Shown here: positions 51,310 to 63,363 of the stretch, piece by piece
Position numbering within the stretch: the stretch's first letter is position 1
How the letters are laid out: each line of letters starts with the position of its first letter
Assembly: GCF_900104655.1 (NCBI RefSeq)
Contig: NZ_FNWD01000002.1
Coordinates: forward strand, 434,001-498,000
DNA: 64,000 bases
From: Millionella massiliensis
GTDB lineage: Bacteria > Bacteroidota > Bacteroidia > Bacteroidales > Rikenellaceae
Direction of reading: 5' to 3'
Translations under genes and position numbers: made by a program
Notes under the pieces: generated by a model
Databases searched by the model: none
The model's input: only the letters and a program-made list of their open reading frames with translations
What the model was told of the DNA's origin: nothing

Positions 51310-52197
51310 TTAGAGGCCGTACTTGTCGATCTGATAGCGAATTTTGGCAATCAGCGCATCGCTGGCAGGTACGAGCGGCAACCGGAGGTTGTTTTTGATC
51401 ATTCCTTTGATCGACAGGGCCGCTTTTGCTCCAACGGGGTTTCCTTCGGCAAAGAGCAGGTCGGTCACTTCGTGGAGGCTGAGGTTGAGCGGAGCAGCCT
51501 CATGCGTATTCCCGGCCAGTGCGGCGTGGATCATGCAGCAGAAGGTGTCGGGGAAGACGTTTGCCGATACGGAGATCACACCGTCGCCCCCCATGGCGAT
51601 CATGGCCAGCGAGAGGTTGTCCTCACCCGAAAGGACGAAGAATCCTTTGGGCCGGTCGCGAAGAATATAGGCAGCCTGCGACAGATTGCCCGAAGCCTCT
51701 TTCACGGCAATGGCTTTGCCGGGGAATGCGTGCGCGAGTTTGAGCGTGGTTTCAGCAGTCATGTTGACCCCCGTACGACCCGGTACGTTATAGAGGATCA
51801 CGGGCAGCGGCGAGGCTTCGAAAATGGCACTGAAGTGAGCATAGAGCCCATTCTGGTTCGGTTTGTTGTAGTAGGGGGTTACCGACAGAATGGCGCTGAC
51901 GCCGCTCAGGTCGAAGGTCTGAATGGTACGGATCACTTCGGCCGTATTGTTGCCGCCGATACCCACAATGATCGGCAGGTTGCCGGGGTTGTTTTCCACA
52001 CAGTGACGTACGACGCGGTGTTTCTCTTCGGCGGTCATGGTGGCCGGTTCACCGGTAGTGCCCAGCACGATCATGTAATCGACGCCACCGTTCGTAATAT
52101 GCTCGATAAGCGAAGTGAGGGCAGGGTAGTCCACCTGTCCGCCGTCCGTAAACGGCGTCACCAATGCTACGCCGACGCCTCTGAGGTTGAGTGCCAT
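51310..52197 (-). CDS. dapA: 4-hydroxy-tetrahydrodipicolinate synthase
   Basis: A 295-residue DapA that condenses pyruvate with aspartate semialdehyde, the first step of the diaminopimelate-lysine branch. It has GVGVALVTPF at the start, VLGTTGEPATMT (about residues 43-54), the catalytic Tyr in YNVPGRTGV (about 137-145) and the Schiff-base Lys in AVKEASGN (about 164-171). The length is standard. It lies between ligA and the DUF4919 gene with ordinary spacing. Confidence 0.95.
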   Translation of the reverse strand: MALNLRGVGVALVTPFTDGGQVDYPALTSLIEHITNGGVDYMIVLGTTGEPATMTAEEKHRVVRHCVENNPGNLPIIVGIGGNNTAEVIRTIQTFDLSGVSAILSVTPYYNKPNQNGLYAHFSAIFEASPLPVILYNVPGRTGVNMTAETTLKLAHAFPGKAIAVKEASGNLSQAAYILRDRPKGFFVLSGEDNLSLAMIAMGGDGVISVSANVFPDTFCCMIHAALAGNTHEAAPLNLSLHEVTDLLFAEGNPVGAKAALSIKGMIKNNLRLPLVPASDALIAKIRYQIDKYGL

Positions 52198-52275
52198 AAT
52201 CTGATTTTCGTTTTTTATGATTCCGCAAAGTTAAATTTATTCCCGCGCGCTCGCTTCGCTGGGTCGTTTTTTCAA

Positions 52276-54797
<2,522 letters not shown>

Positions 54798-54805
<8 letters not shown>

Positions 54806-55361
54806 TCGGAACCGTACATACAGTAACGGAACCATCACCGTGGTGTGGCAGCCGGCCGAGTGCATACACGCCGGCGAATGCTTCACTACGCTGCGTAAAG
54901 TTTTCGACCCAAGCAAACGTCCGTGGGTGCGGCTCGACGGTGCCTCGACCGAAGAGATCATCGGCGCTATCGAGATGTGTCCGTCCCGAGCCCTCACCTT
55001 TTATTGGAACGACCCCCAGCACCCCATTCCCGGCAAGGAGCACTCCCCGAAACTGTTCGACACCACACAGTTGGCCAGACTGTTTCCCCAATCCGAAAAC
55101 GAGGGCCCGGCTGCCGTCACCGACGGTGCCGAAACGCTGTCCACGACCTCTGTATCGGACACCGCCGCCCAAGCCGCGAAAACCCGAATCGTCTACCGTC
55201 CCGGATGTCCGTTGGTCATCGAAGGCGAGTTTACCCTTATTGACGAAAACGGGGCCCCGATTCACCCTCAAATGAAAATGATGTCGCTCTGCCGCTGCGG
55301 CCACTCCGATAATCAACCCTTCTGCGACGGAGCACATTTCAAAGCCGGTTTCCGTCGCTGA
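54798..55361 (+). CDS. Iron-sulfur protein: YjdI-type (4Fe-4S) domain plus CDGSH domain
   Basis: A 187-residue protein from the ATG at 54798 (MNSRNRTYSNGTITVVW). The N-terminal half (about residues 8-75, CIHAGECFTTLRKVFDP, then IEMCPSRALTF) is the YjdI-type cluster-binding domain. A variable linker follows, then a CDGSH [2Fe-2S] domain with CRCGHSDNQPFCDGAH (about 165-180), whose three Cys and one His are all present. It may act in iron-sulfur transfer or redox sensing. Overlaps the acidic protein gene. Confidence 0.88.
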
Positions 55362-55746
55362 CCAACCGATTCCACGGTATTCAAATCCGCTTTTCCCACA
55401 AAAAACTTCACACTTTTCAAACCGTACCGCTCGCTTTCCGCTCCCCATGATGAGCACGATTGTGAGGCGGTATCATTTTTTATTTCATAAGATTCCCGGT
55501 GAGTTTCCATCGGGACACATGGATCGTTCCCTTCCCGAACCTCCGAACATGTAGCGAAAACTCCAAGGCGTCCTTATCAATAAGCGCCCCGACCCCCTCT
55601 TTTCAGTCCCCACAAGCCCTCACACATACACAACTTTTCGAGGTATCCCCGATCGGTGGCACCTTTGCATTCAAAAGATTTGTACCTGCACGATAATTCG
55701 CCAAAAACATTTCCAAATTCGCCCAAAATGAAGTAACTTGGCACAC
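55362..55746. other. 385-bp intergenic region before the hydrogenase cluster
   Basis: No gene is seen. It should hold the promoter of the hydrogenase cluster; TAACTTGG just before the ATG at 55747 is only a partial -7 match. No strong hairpin was found. Confidence 0.45.
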
Positions 55747-57438
55747 ATGGAACAGAGCAACTATTCGATCCGCATCACCCCGCATCAGTGTGCGGGGTGT
55801 TATCGTTGCGTTCGATCATGCAGTGTCGGCGCCATCACCGTCCGCAACCACCGAGCCTCCATCGCCCAGGACGAATGTACCCGTTGCGGGACCTGCCAAC
55901 AGGCCTGTCCCCACGGCATGATCTCGATCCGCGACGACATCGACACCGTCCGCCGGATGCTCAAAACCTCCGACGATGTCTTCGCCTCGCTCGACCCCAC
56001 ATGGGCCGGCGAATTCGCGGGCATCACCCCCCAACGACTGATCGAAGCTCTGAAACTGCTGGGATTCAGCGGAGTGGGGGAAACCCTGCTGGGACAGGTC
56101 AAATACGACGAAGCAACACAGGAACAACTCCAGCGTCATCCCCGCACCGTCATTTCGACCACCTGTCCCGTGATCGTCCGCCTGATCCGCCACCACTATC
56201 CCCGGCAAGCCGAAAAACTACTGCCGATCGCCCATCCCGCCGTGTTGCACGCACGGATGATTCGCCTTTGGAAGGGACAGCGTACCAAAGTCGTCTATAT
56301 CACCCCCTGCATCGCCGCAAAAACCAACCCCGACGAAATCAGCGAACTGGATGCCGTCATCACCTTCGACGAGTTGCGTCGCTGGATGCATGAAGACGGA
56401 GTCGAATTTGACCTGATTCCCGGCAACGACAGCTACCGTTTCGAACCCGGCGAAGCCGACTACAAGCCTCACCGTACGCTCGACGGAATCGCCACCCATT
56501 TCACCTACTCCGGACTGCCGGTCATCCGGGAGTTGCTCCGACAGATCGACACCGCACCCGCCACCGAAAGCCGTGAGCCAATCCTGCTCGAGCTGTTCGG
56601 TTGCACCGGCGGCTGCACCGGATCACAAGCCCAGTTGGCCCCTGCCGCCTCGGCCATCTCCAAAACCATCGCCTGCCGACACTACTACGACGAGCGCACT
56701 CCGCACAACGCCCTCTACAAACTGCCCTACATACCGACCGTAGCAGCATACCCTGCCCAACCTGCCGAGCGATTCCAGATAGCCGCCTCGCAAATCAAGG
56801 CCGCCCTGGCCTCGATCGGCAAGTTTACCGAGCGCGACATGCACAACTGCAACGGCTGCGGCTACGAGACCTGCCGTGAATTTGCCGCCGCCCTCTGCAT
56901 CGGCCGGGCCGAACCCGAAATGTGTCTGAGCTACACCCGCAGCATCGCCCAAAAAAAATTCTCCGCCCTGCTCAAACGCATGCCCTCGGGCGTGATGCTC
57001 GCCGACGCCGATCTGCGCGTGCTGGAGGCCAACCGCAACATGGCCCAACTGCTCGGCCCTCAGGTTGAACAGCTCTACGACTCACGCCCCGGCATGAAGG
57101 GGAGCGACCTGCAAAAACTCACCCCCTTCGGATCGCTGCTGCGACAGGTACTCGACAGCGGCGAAGAGCTCGCCGAACAGGATATCCGTCTCAAAGGCAA
57201 ACTGTTGCACGTATCGGTCTTCACCGTCGAACCCCACAAACTCATCGGTGTGATGGTCAGCAACCTGATGCTCCAGGGCGTACAGAGCGACGAGATGATC
57301 CAACGTACCCGTCAGGTTATCCGCGAGAACCTTGCCACCGTACAGCAGATCGCCTGCCTGCTGGGCGAAAACGCCTCCCGTACCGAAGCCATACTCAACT
57401 CCATCGTCACCGCAGCCGATGAAAGCAAACCTCAGTAA
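55747..57438 (+). CDS. Sensor-type [FeFe]-hydrogenase homologue with PAS domain
   Basis: A 563-residue protein from the ATG at 55747. A two-cluster ferredoxin domain comes first (CAGCYRCVRSC, CTRCGTCQQAC). The H-domain has TTCPVIVRL (about 137), TPCIAAK (about 185) and GCTGGCTGS (about 285), a four-Cys cluster domain CNGCGYETC about 368, and a PAS domain about 410-530. The three H-cluster motifs keep four Cys ligands, but the proton-relay Cys of the usual TSCCP is Thr here. This is the pattern of group C sensory hydrogenases (HydS), thought to sense H2 and signal. It overlaps the phosphatase gene by 20 bases. Confidence 0.86.
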   Translation: MEQSNYSIRITPHQCAGCYRCVRSCSVGAITVRNHRASIAQDECTRCGTCQQACPHGMISIRDDIDTVRRMLKTSDDVFASLDPTWAGEFAGITPQRLIEALKLLGFSGVGETLLGQVKYDEATQEQLQRHPRTVISTTCPVIVRLIRHHYPRQAEKLLPIAHPAVLHARMIRLWKGQRTKVVYITPCIAAKTNPDEISELDAVITFDELRRWMHEDGVEFDLIPGNDSYRFEPGEADYKPHRTLDGIATHFTYSGLPVIRELLRQIDTAPATESREPILLELFGCTGGCTGSQAQLAPAASAISKTIACRHYYDERTPHNALYKLPYIPTVAAYPAQPAERFQIAASQIKAALASIGKFTERDMHNCNGCGYETCREFAAALCIGRAEPEMCLSYTRSIAQKKFSALLKRMPSGVMLADADLRVLEANRNMAQLLGPQVEQLYDSRPGMKGSDLQKLTPFGSLLRQVLDSGEELAEQDIRLKGKLLHVSVFTVEPHKLIGVMVSNLMLQGVQSDEMIQRTRQVIRENLATVQQIACLLGENASRTEAILNSIVTAADESKPQ

Positions 57439-58612
57439 ATACTTCATCGAAGCGGAGAGCTGCCAGCGCACCGAAACCGGCTCCTTCGCCAGCGGCGACG
57501 TCTGCATGAGTCGCCGTACTGACGACGGCCGTACGCTACTGACCCTGATCCACGGCCGCGGCAGCGGCATCCAGGCCAACGTCACCGCCACGGTCATCTC
57601 GTCAATGATCGTCAGCTACGCCCTGCGCAATGCCCCGATCGGTCAGGCCGTGCGCTCCGTACTGAACACCTTCGGCGGCCACGGCAGCACCACCGATGCC
57701 ACCTTCGTTGTGGCCGACATCCAGCCCGACGGCATCGTCCGCATCGCCGAGTACGACTTTCCCCCCTTCCTGCTGCTGCGGCAGGGAGCCCCCTGTGACA
57801 GCCCGGACATCCAGTACGAAACCCAGACACTGACCACCGACAACGGCCGGGAACACACCATTCGCCTGACCCGTTTCCAGGCTCAGCCCGAGGATCGTCT
57901 TCTTTTCTATACCAAAGGTGTACTCCGATCCGGTTCCGGCACGCAGCGTCTGCCCGAAGGATGGAGCACCGAAGGAGTAGAACAGGCCGTCATCCGACTG
58001 CTCGAGCAGACCCCCGGCCAATCGGCCCGCGACATCGCCACCGCCATCGTCAACCAGGCCGAAGCCAACGACCTGTTCATCGCCAAAAGCGATCTGAGTT
58101 GCCTCTCCGTCTATTTCCGCCAGCCCCGTCGACTGTTGCTGTGCTCCGGCCCCCCCTTCAACGAAACCAACGACCGGGTTCTGGCCGAAAAGGTCGCCCG
58201 GTGGGACGGCACCACCGTCATCTGCGGCGGCACGACGGCCGCCATCGTCGCCCGCGAACTGCGCCGCGAGATCAGTGTCAACCTGCGCCGCGACATCTCC
58301 GGCCTGCCCCCCACCTCGACCATGCCCGGCGTCGACCTCATCACCGAAGGGGTGCTGACGCTGGCCCGCGTCAAGAGCCTCCTCGAACAGACCCCCACCT
58401 CCGATCTCCCCGGCCAGGGCACCGATTTCGAGCTGGCCCGCATCCTGCTCGAACACGACCGGATCGATTTTGTCGTCGGCACCCGCATCAACCCCCAACA
58501 CCAGGACCCCGCGCTGCCCGTCGAACTCGAACTCCGCCGCAACGTCATCAAGGAGATCGCCCGCCTGCTGGCCACCAAATTTTTGAAAGAGATCCGCATC
58601 GAATACCTCTGA
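57419..58612 (+). CDS. SpoIIE-family protein phosphatase
   Basis: A 397-residue protein from the ATG at 57419 (MKANLSKYFIEAESCQ). Residues about 15-230 follow the PPM/SpoIIE serine phosphatase pattern: TGSFASGDVCMSRR, then TLIHGRGSGIQANVTA (metal-binding DGxG replaced by HGRG), TDATFVVADI, and RLLFYTKGV with Asp changed to Lys relative to TDGV. Several metal ligands thus appear altered, so activity is doubtful. The C-terminal 150 residues are unassigned. SpoIIE-type proteins accompany HydS in many anaerobes and likely pass its signal to an unseen partner. Confidence 0.8.
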   Translation: MKANLSKYFIEAESCQRTETGSFASGDVCMSRRTDDGRTLLTLIHGRGSGIQANVTATVISSMIVSYALRNAPIGQAVRSVLNTFGGHGSTTDATFVVADIQPDGIVRIAEYDFPPFLLLRQGAPCDSPDIQYETQTLTTDNGREHTIRLTRFQAQPEDRLLFYTKGVLRSGSGTQRLPEGWSTEGVEQAVIRLLEQTPGQSARDIATAIVNQAEANDLFIAKSDLSCLSVYFRQPRRLLLCSGPPFNETNDRVLAEKVARWDGTTVICGGTTAAIVARELRREISVNLRRDISGLPPTSTMPGVDLITEGVLTLARVKSLLEQTPTSDLPGQGTDFELARILLEHDRIDFVVGTRINPQHQDPALPVELELRRNVIKEIARLLATKFLKEIRIEYL

Positions 58613-58730
58613 TACCCGCCACCTTCGGCCACACCTTCCGCAACGAGCGGCAGCGATGGCCGGATGGAGGTCGAAAATCGGTCGGAAAATATTATCTTTG
58701 AACCCACACAGACACATAAAGATCACCCCT

Positions 58731-58982
58731 ATGGAGAAACTGACCGTGCGCATCTGTACCGGAACCCTCTGCTACATCATGGGCGGAGCCGAACTGCAAC
58801 TGCTGGGCGACTACCTGCCCGAATCGCTGGCCGACAAAGTCGAAATCCGCGGCGCCACCTGCCTCGACTTCTGCAATCAGGAAGGTAAAGGCAAAGCCCC
58901 GTTCGTGCTGGTCGGCGACCAGCTCATCACCGGTGCCACCGTCGCCAAAGTAGTCGAAGCAATCAAACAGAAACTCGGATAA
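58731..58982 (+). CDS. Thioredoxin-like [2Fe-2S] protein (NuoE/HydC-like)
   Basis: An 83-residue ferredoxin of thioredoxin fold from the ATG at 58731 (MEKLTVRICTGTLCYIMGG). Cys residues in CTGTLC and CLDFC give the C-x4-C...C-x3-C ligand set of NuoE/HoxE/HydC-type clusters. It is shorter than NuoE, lacking the N-terminal helices. It starts 12 bases before the catalytic hydrogenase, presumably supplying or accepting electrons. Confidence 0.87.
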   Translation: MEKLTVRICTGTLCYIMGGAELQLLGDYLPESLADKVEIRGATCLDFCNQEGKGKAPFVLVGDQLITGATVAKVVEAIKQKLG

Positions 58983-58994
58983 TCCCCCCGCGCC

Positions 58995-60428
58995 ATGGCC
59001 GTCACCAACAACACCATGATCCTGCGTCGCGAACTGCTCACGCGGATCATCAAACTCCTGCACGAAAACACCCTCGAAGAGAACATCGACCGCATCCCCT
59101 ACCAAATGCGGCCCAAAGGCTACGAAGAGGTCTCGCGCTGCTGCATCTACAAAGACCGCGCGATGCTCAAGTACCGCGCCATGGGCGTACTCGGATTCGG
59201 CATCGATGAAGAAGAGGACGAAATGACCACCCTGGCCGAATATACCCGGATGGCCTTCGCCCGCGAACACGTCTCCGAAAATCCCCTCTCGGTGATGACC
59301 GACGCCTGCTCGGCCTGCGTCAAGGTCAACTACGTCGTGACCAACATGTGCCGCGGCTGTGTGGCCCGTCCCTGTGAAGTGAACTGCAACAAAGACGCCA
59401 TCCACTTCGTCAACGGACAGGCCCACATTGATCCGGCCAAGTGCGTCAACTGCGGCCTCTGCATGAAAAACTGCCCCTTCCACGCCATCATCTACATTCC
59501 CGTGCCGTGCGAAGAGTCGTGCCCCGTCGGAGCCATCAGCAAAGACGAACACGGCAAGGAACACATCGACCCTGCCAAATGTATCTATTGTGGCCGGTGC
59601 CTTTCGGCCTGTCCGTTCGGCGCCGTGGTCGAAAAGTCCCACCTGATCGAGATCTTCAAAGCTTTCCGCTCCGACAAACCCACCATTGCCCTGGTGGCCC
59701 CCGCCGTAGCCGGACAGTTCAAAGCCCCGCTGGCCAGCATCATGGGCGCCATCAAACAGCTCGGCTTCGACGACGTGATCGAAGTAGCCAAAGGAGCCGA
59801 CGTGACCACCACCAACGAAGCAGCCGAATTTGCCGAAAAAGTGCTCGAAGAGGGGCAGGCCTTCATGACCACCTCCTGCTGCCCGTCATACTACATGTTG
59901 GCCCACAAGCATATCCCCGAGGTAGCGCCGTTCGTGTCGCACACCCGCAGCCCCATGTACTACGCCGCCGAAATCGCCCGCAAACAATATCCCGACGCCA
60001 CGATCGTTTTTGTAGGGCCGTGCGTAGCCAAACGTAAGGAGGCCTATTCGGACCCGAACGTCGATCTGATGCTGAGTTTCGAAGAACTCGGCACCATGTT
60101 TGTAGCCATGGGCATCGAAGGCTTCTCGGAAGAGACGGCCGTCACGCTCGACGACAAGATCATGCCCAGCAGCCGCGGTTATGCCGCCAGCGAAGGGGTA
60201 ATGAGCGCCGTAGCCGGCCAGCTGCCGCCCCAATACAAGGAACGGATCAAACCGATCGTCATCAACGGGATCGACAAACAAGCCATCCGCGACCTGCGGA
60301 ACTACGCCAAAAACTGTCCCGGCAACATGGTCGAAGTGATGGCCTGCGAAGGCGGCTGCGTAAACGGCTGCAACGTGATCGCCAATCCGAAAATCGCCAC
60401 CCGTCAGGTCAAGGAGCTGGCCAAATAG
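58995..60428 (+). CDS. [FeFe] hydrogenase, group B-like
   Basis: A 477-residue hydrogenase. The N-terminal region has a Cys-rich domain (CSACVKVNY...CRGCVARPCEVNC) and two ferredoxin clusters (CVNCGLCMKNC, CIYCGRCLSAC). The H-cluster motifs are TSCCPSYYM (about residues 296-304), GPCVAKRKE (about 342-350) and VMACEGGCVNGCN (about 452-464). The relay Cys is present, unlike in the sensor homologue upstream. It produces or consumes H2 using ferredoxin. The Cys pattern and single-subunit form fit group B of anaerobes, including gut Bacteroidota. No HydEFG maturases are in the window. Confidence 0.93.
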   Translation: MAVTNNTMILRRELLTRIIKLLHENTLEENIDRIPYQMRPKGYEEVSRCCIYKDRAMLKYRAMGVLGFGIDEEEDEMTTLAEYTRMAFAREHVSENPLSVMTDACSACVKVNYVVTNMCRGCVARPCEVNCNKDAIHFVNGQAHIDPAKCVNCGLCMKNCPFHAIIYIPVPCEESCPVGAISKDEHGKEHIDPAKCIYCGRCLSACPFGAVVEKSHLIEIFKAFRSDKPTIALVAPAVAGQFKAPLASIMGAIKQLGFDDVIEVAKGADVTTTNEAAEFAEKVLEEGQAFMTTSCCPSYYMLAHKHIPEVAPFVSHTRSPMYYAAEIARKQYPDATIVFVGPCVAKRKEAYSDPNVDLMLSFEELGTMFVAMGIEGFSEETAVTLDDKIMPSSRGYAASEGVMSAVAGQLPPQYKERIKPIVINGIDKQAIRDLRNYAKNCPGNMVEVMACEGGCVNGCNVIANPKIATRQVKELAK

Positions 60429-60513
60429 GGGAGAGTACCCCCCCGGACAACCCGGAGCACACTGCGTTATGAACCGCTAAAACCGTAAAATATTCAGACA
60501 GACAACACAAAAT

Positions 60514-61725
60514 ATGAACCTGAAAGTCAAAGTCAGCGACCGGATCTACTGGTTGGGAACCAACGACCGTCGCAAAGCGCTTTTTGAAAACCTGTGGCCG
60601 CTGCCCGACGGGGTAAGCTACAACTCATACCTCATTGCCGATGACAAAACCGCCCTGCTCGACACCATCGAAATGGGCACCGGCGGCGACTATGTCGGCT
60701 GGATCGAGCACCTGCTCGGCGAACATGGCCGGACTGACCTCGATTATCTGATCATCAACCACATGGAACCCGACCACTCGGGAGAGATCGGCGACATCGT
60801 GCGCCGCTGGCCCAACGTTCAGATCATCGGCAACGGCAAAACCTTCAAAATCCTCGAAGGATACTACGGCATCACCGAAAACCTCGTCGAAGTCAAAGAG
60901 GGCGACACCCTCGCGCTCGGCCACCACACCCTCCAGTTCGTCATGACCCCGTGGGTACACTGGCCCGAAACCATGATGACCTACGACACCACCGAACAGA
61001 TCCTCTTCTCGGCCGACGCCTTCGGGACCTTCGGGACCCTCGACGGTGCCATCTTCGACGACGAAATCGACTGCTTCGACGAAAAATACCTCAGCGAAAT
61101 GCGCCGCTACTACTCCAACATCGTGGGGAAATACAGCAACATGGTGCAGAAAGCCTTCTGCAAACTGGGCACCGTACCGTTGAAGGCCATTTGCCCGCTG
61201 CATGGTCCCATCTGGCGCACCAACCCCGCCAAAGTCGTCGAACTGTACGACCGCTGGAGCCGCTACGAAGCCGAAGACGGCGTGGTCATCATCTACGGAT
61301 CGATGTACGGCAACAACGCCGCCACGGCAGACTACATCGCCCGCAAATGCGCCGAAGCCGGCATCCGCAAGATCAAAGTGCACGACGCATCGAAAACCCA
61401 CCTGTCCTACCTGATCAACGACATCTGGCGCTACCGCGGCGTGATACTGGGCAGCTGCGCCTACAACACCAACATGTTCCCCACCATGGAACACCTCACC
61501 ACCGAACTGCTCCACATGGGCGTCAAGGAGAAACACCTCGCCCTGTTCGGCTCCTACAGCTGGAACGGCGGCGGCGTACGCAACCTCAAATGCTTCGCCG
61601 AAACCATTGGCTGGCCGCTGGTAGCAGAGCCCGTTGACGTCTTCGGCACCCCGACTCCCGACAAACTCACCGCCTGCGACGCCATCGCCACCGGCATGGC
61701 TGCCGCCCTGGCCCAACACGAATAA
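60514..61725 (+). CDS. fprA: Flavodiiron protein (A-type flavoprotein, FprA-like)
   Basis: A 403-residue protein. The N-terminal metallo-lactamase-like domain has the diiron ligands HMEPDH (about residues 81-86), with further ligands in HWPETM and the later HGPIW. The C-terminal flavodoxin domain begins about 250 with IIYGSMYGNNAATADYIA. Such proteins reduce O2 (or NO) to water in anaerobes, protecting oxygen-sensitive enzymes such as the hydrogenase encoded just upstream. The gap of 85 bases leaves it unclear whether it shares the hydrogenase message. Confidence 0.93.
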   Translation: MNLKVKVSDRIYWLGTNDRRKALFENLWPLPDGVSYNSYLIADDKTALLDTIEMGTGGDYVGWIEHLLGEHGRTDLDYLIINHMEPDHSGEIGDIVRRWPNVQIIGNGKTFKILEGYYGITENLVEVKEGDTLALGHHTLQFVMTPWVHWPETMMTYDTTEQILFSADAFGTFGTLDGAIFDDEIDCFDEKYLSEMRRYYSNIVGKYSNMVQKAFCKLGTVPLKAICPLHGPIWRTNPAKVVELYDRWSRYEAEDGVVIIYGSMYGNNAATADYIARKCAEAGIRKIKVHDASKTHLSYLINDIWRYRGVILGSCAYNTNMFPTMEHLTTELLHMGVKEKHLALFGSYSWNGGGVRNLKCFAETIGWPLVAEPVDVFGTPTPDKLTACDAIATGMAAALAQHE

Positions 61726-61728
61726 GCC

Positions 61729-62115
61729 ATGCAGCAGATCGCCATCGGCACCGCCCACACCTCACACCTCACCGTGGAAGAGCGACACACCGCTCAGGCC
61801 CTCGGTTCGGGCAACCTGCCCGTGCTGGGCACCCCGGCCATGACCGCCCTGATGGAGCATGCCGCCATGGAGGCCATCGCTCCGCAACTCGATCCGACAG
61901 AAAGCAGCGTCGGCATCGCCCTGAACATTACCCACGACCGGGCCAGCCGGGTAGGGGAGACCGTCAGCGCTACCGCCACGGTCAGCACTACGGACGGACG
62001 CCGGATCGACTTCACAGTCAAGGCCGTCGACTCCGCAGGCCGCGTCATCGGACAGGGCACCCACAGCCGATTCGTCATCGACGTCAAAAAATTTATGAGT
62101 AAAATCGAAAAATAA
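61729..62115 (+). CDS. Hot-dog thioesterase, fluoroacetyl-CoA thioesterase-like
   Basis: A 128-residue protein (MQQIAIGTAHTSHLTVEERH). The layout of SGNLPVLGTPAMTALMEHAAMEAI (with the Thr and Glu of the active site), SSVGIALNITHD and VGETVSATATV matches the FlK-like small thioesterases. The substrate could be a short acyl-CoA; fluoroacetyl-CoA is not implied. It begins three bases after the flavodiiron stop, so the two are cotranscribed. Confidence 0.83.
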   Translation: MQQIAIGTAHTSHLTVEERHTAQALGSGNLPVLGTPAMTALMEHAAMEAIAPQLDPTESSVGIALNITHDRASRVGETVSATATVSTTDGRRIDFTVKAVDSAGRVIGQGTHSRFVIDVKKFMSKIEK

Positions 62116-62118
62116 TCG

Positions 62119-62126
62119 TAAATTTG
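62119..62126 (+). promoter_or_regulatory. -7 box (TAAATTTG) of the aldolase gene
   Basis: TAAATTTG fits the Bacteroidota consensus exactly and lies 48 bases before the ATG at 62175, just after the thioesterase stop. Confidence 0.6.
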
Positions 62127-62174
62127 AGGATAGATTCCCAACCAAGGAACAACACACTTAAACATACAAGAACC

Positions 62175-63248
62175 ATGAGCGACAAAAAATTTCCGGCAGG
62201 AGTTCTCACCGGCGACAAAGTAGGCCAACTCTTCGCCTACGCCAAAGAAAAAGGTTTTGCCATCCCCGCGGTTAACGTAACCGGCACCGACACCATCAAT
62301 GCCGTACTCGAAGCCGCTGCAGCCGTCAACTCTCCGGTCATCATCCAAATTTCCAACGGCGGCGCCGCATTCGTTGCCGGTAAAGGACTCAAACTCGAAG
62401 GCCAGGAATCTCAAGTACTCGGCGCTATCGCTGCCGCCAAACACGTTCACACCGTAGCTAAAGCCTACGGCGTACCCGTTGTGCTCCACACCGATCACGC
62501 AGCAAAAAAACTGCTGCCCTGGATCGACGGCCTGCTCGACGCCAGCGAAAAACACTTCGCCGAAACCGGCACCCCGCTCTTCAGCTCGCACATGCTCGAC
62601 CTGAGCGAACAGATGCTGGCCGAAAACCTCGAAATCAGCTCGAAATACCTGACCCGCATGGCCAAAATGGGCATGACCCTCGAAATCGAACTCGGGATCA
62701 CCGGTGGCGAAGAAGACGGTGTCGACAACTCGCACGTTGACTCTTCGAAACTCTACACCCAGCCCGAAGATGTGTGCCAGGCTTACGAAACCCTGATGAA
62801 AATCAGCCCGAACTTCACCATCGCAGCCTCGTTCGGTAACGTACACGGCGTATACAAACCCGGTAACGTAGTCCTCGAGCCCAAGATCCTGCGCGACTCG
62901 CAAGCCTACATCCACGAAAAGCTCAACACCGCCAGCGACAAACCCGTTAACTTCGTATTCCACGGCGGTTCGGGCTCGGAACCCGAAAAAATCGCTGAAG
63001 CCATCAGCTACGGCGTCATCAAGATGAACATCGACACCGATACCCAATGGGCCTTCTGGAACGGTATCCGTCAGTTCTACCTCAAAAACGAAGCCTACCT
63101 GCAGGGTCAGCTCGGTAACCCCGAAGGTCCCGACAAACCCAACAAAAAATACTACGATCCCCGCAACTGGCTCCGCGCAGGCGAAACTTCCATCATCGAA
63201 CGCATGAAAGTCGCCTTCGAAAACTTGAACTGCATCAACGTTCTGTAA
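62175..63248 (+). CDS. fbaA: Class II fructose-bisphosphate aldolase
   Basis: A 357-residue zinc-dependent aldolase splitting fructose 1,6-bisphosphate into dihydroxyacetone phosphate and glyceraldehyde 3-phosphate. It has IPAVNVTGTDTINAVLEAA (about residues 30-48), the zinc-binding VLHTDHAAKK (about 108-117), ELGITGGEEDGVD (about 173-185), FGNVHGVYKPG and VFHGGSGSEPEKI. The length and GGEEDG motif fit the class IIA form of E. coli FbaA. The codon use is highly biased, as in strongly expressed genes. Confidence 0.96.
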   Translation: MSDKKFPAGVLTGDKVGQLFAYAKEKGFAIPAVNVTGTDTINAVLEAAAAVNSPVIIQISNGGAAFVAGKGLKLEGQESQVLGAIAAAKHVHTVAKAYGVPVVLHTDHAAKKLLPWIDGLLDASEKHFAETGTPLFSSHMLDLSEQMLAENLEISSKYLTRMAKMGMTLEIELGITGGEEDGVDNSHVDSSKLYTQPEDVCQAYETLMKISPNFTIAASFGNVHGVYKPGNVVLEPKILRDSQAYIHEKLNTASDKPVNFVFHGGSGSEPEKIAEAISYGVIKMNIDTDTQWAFWNGIRQFYLKNEAYLQGQLGNPEGPDKPNKKYYDPRNWLRAGETSIIERMKVAFENLNCINVL

Positions 63249-63278
63249 GCCGCAGCGTACGGAATTAACAAAACCCAC

Positions 63279-63306
63279 GAACAGCCCCGTCCTCACGGGG
63301 CTGTTC
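63279..63306 (+). terminator. Hairpin terminator after the aldolase gene
   Basis: GAACAGCCCCGT pairs with ACGGGGCTGTTC around CCTC, followed by TCTTAT. Separates the aldolase from the phosphofructokinase gene. Confidence 0.78.
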
Positions 63307-63363
63307 TCTTATAGGGCTGTCAATTCAAAAATTTTTCACTAACTAACCTACAACCTAACCGTT

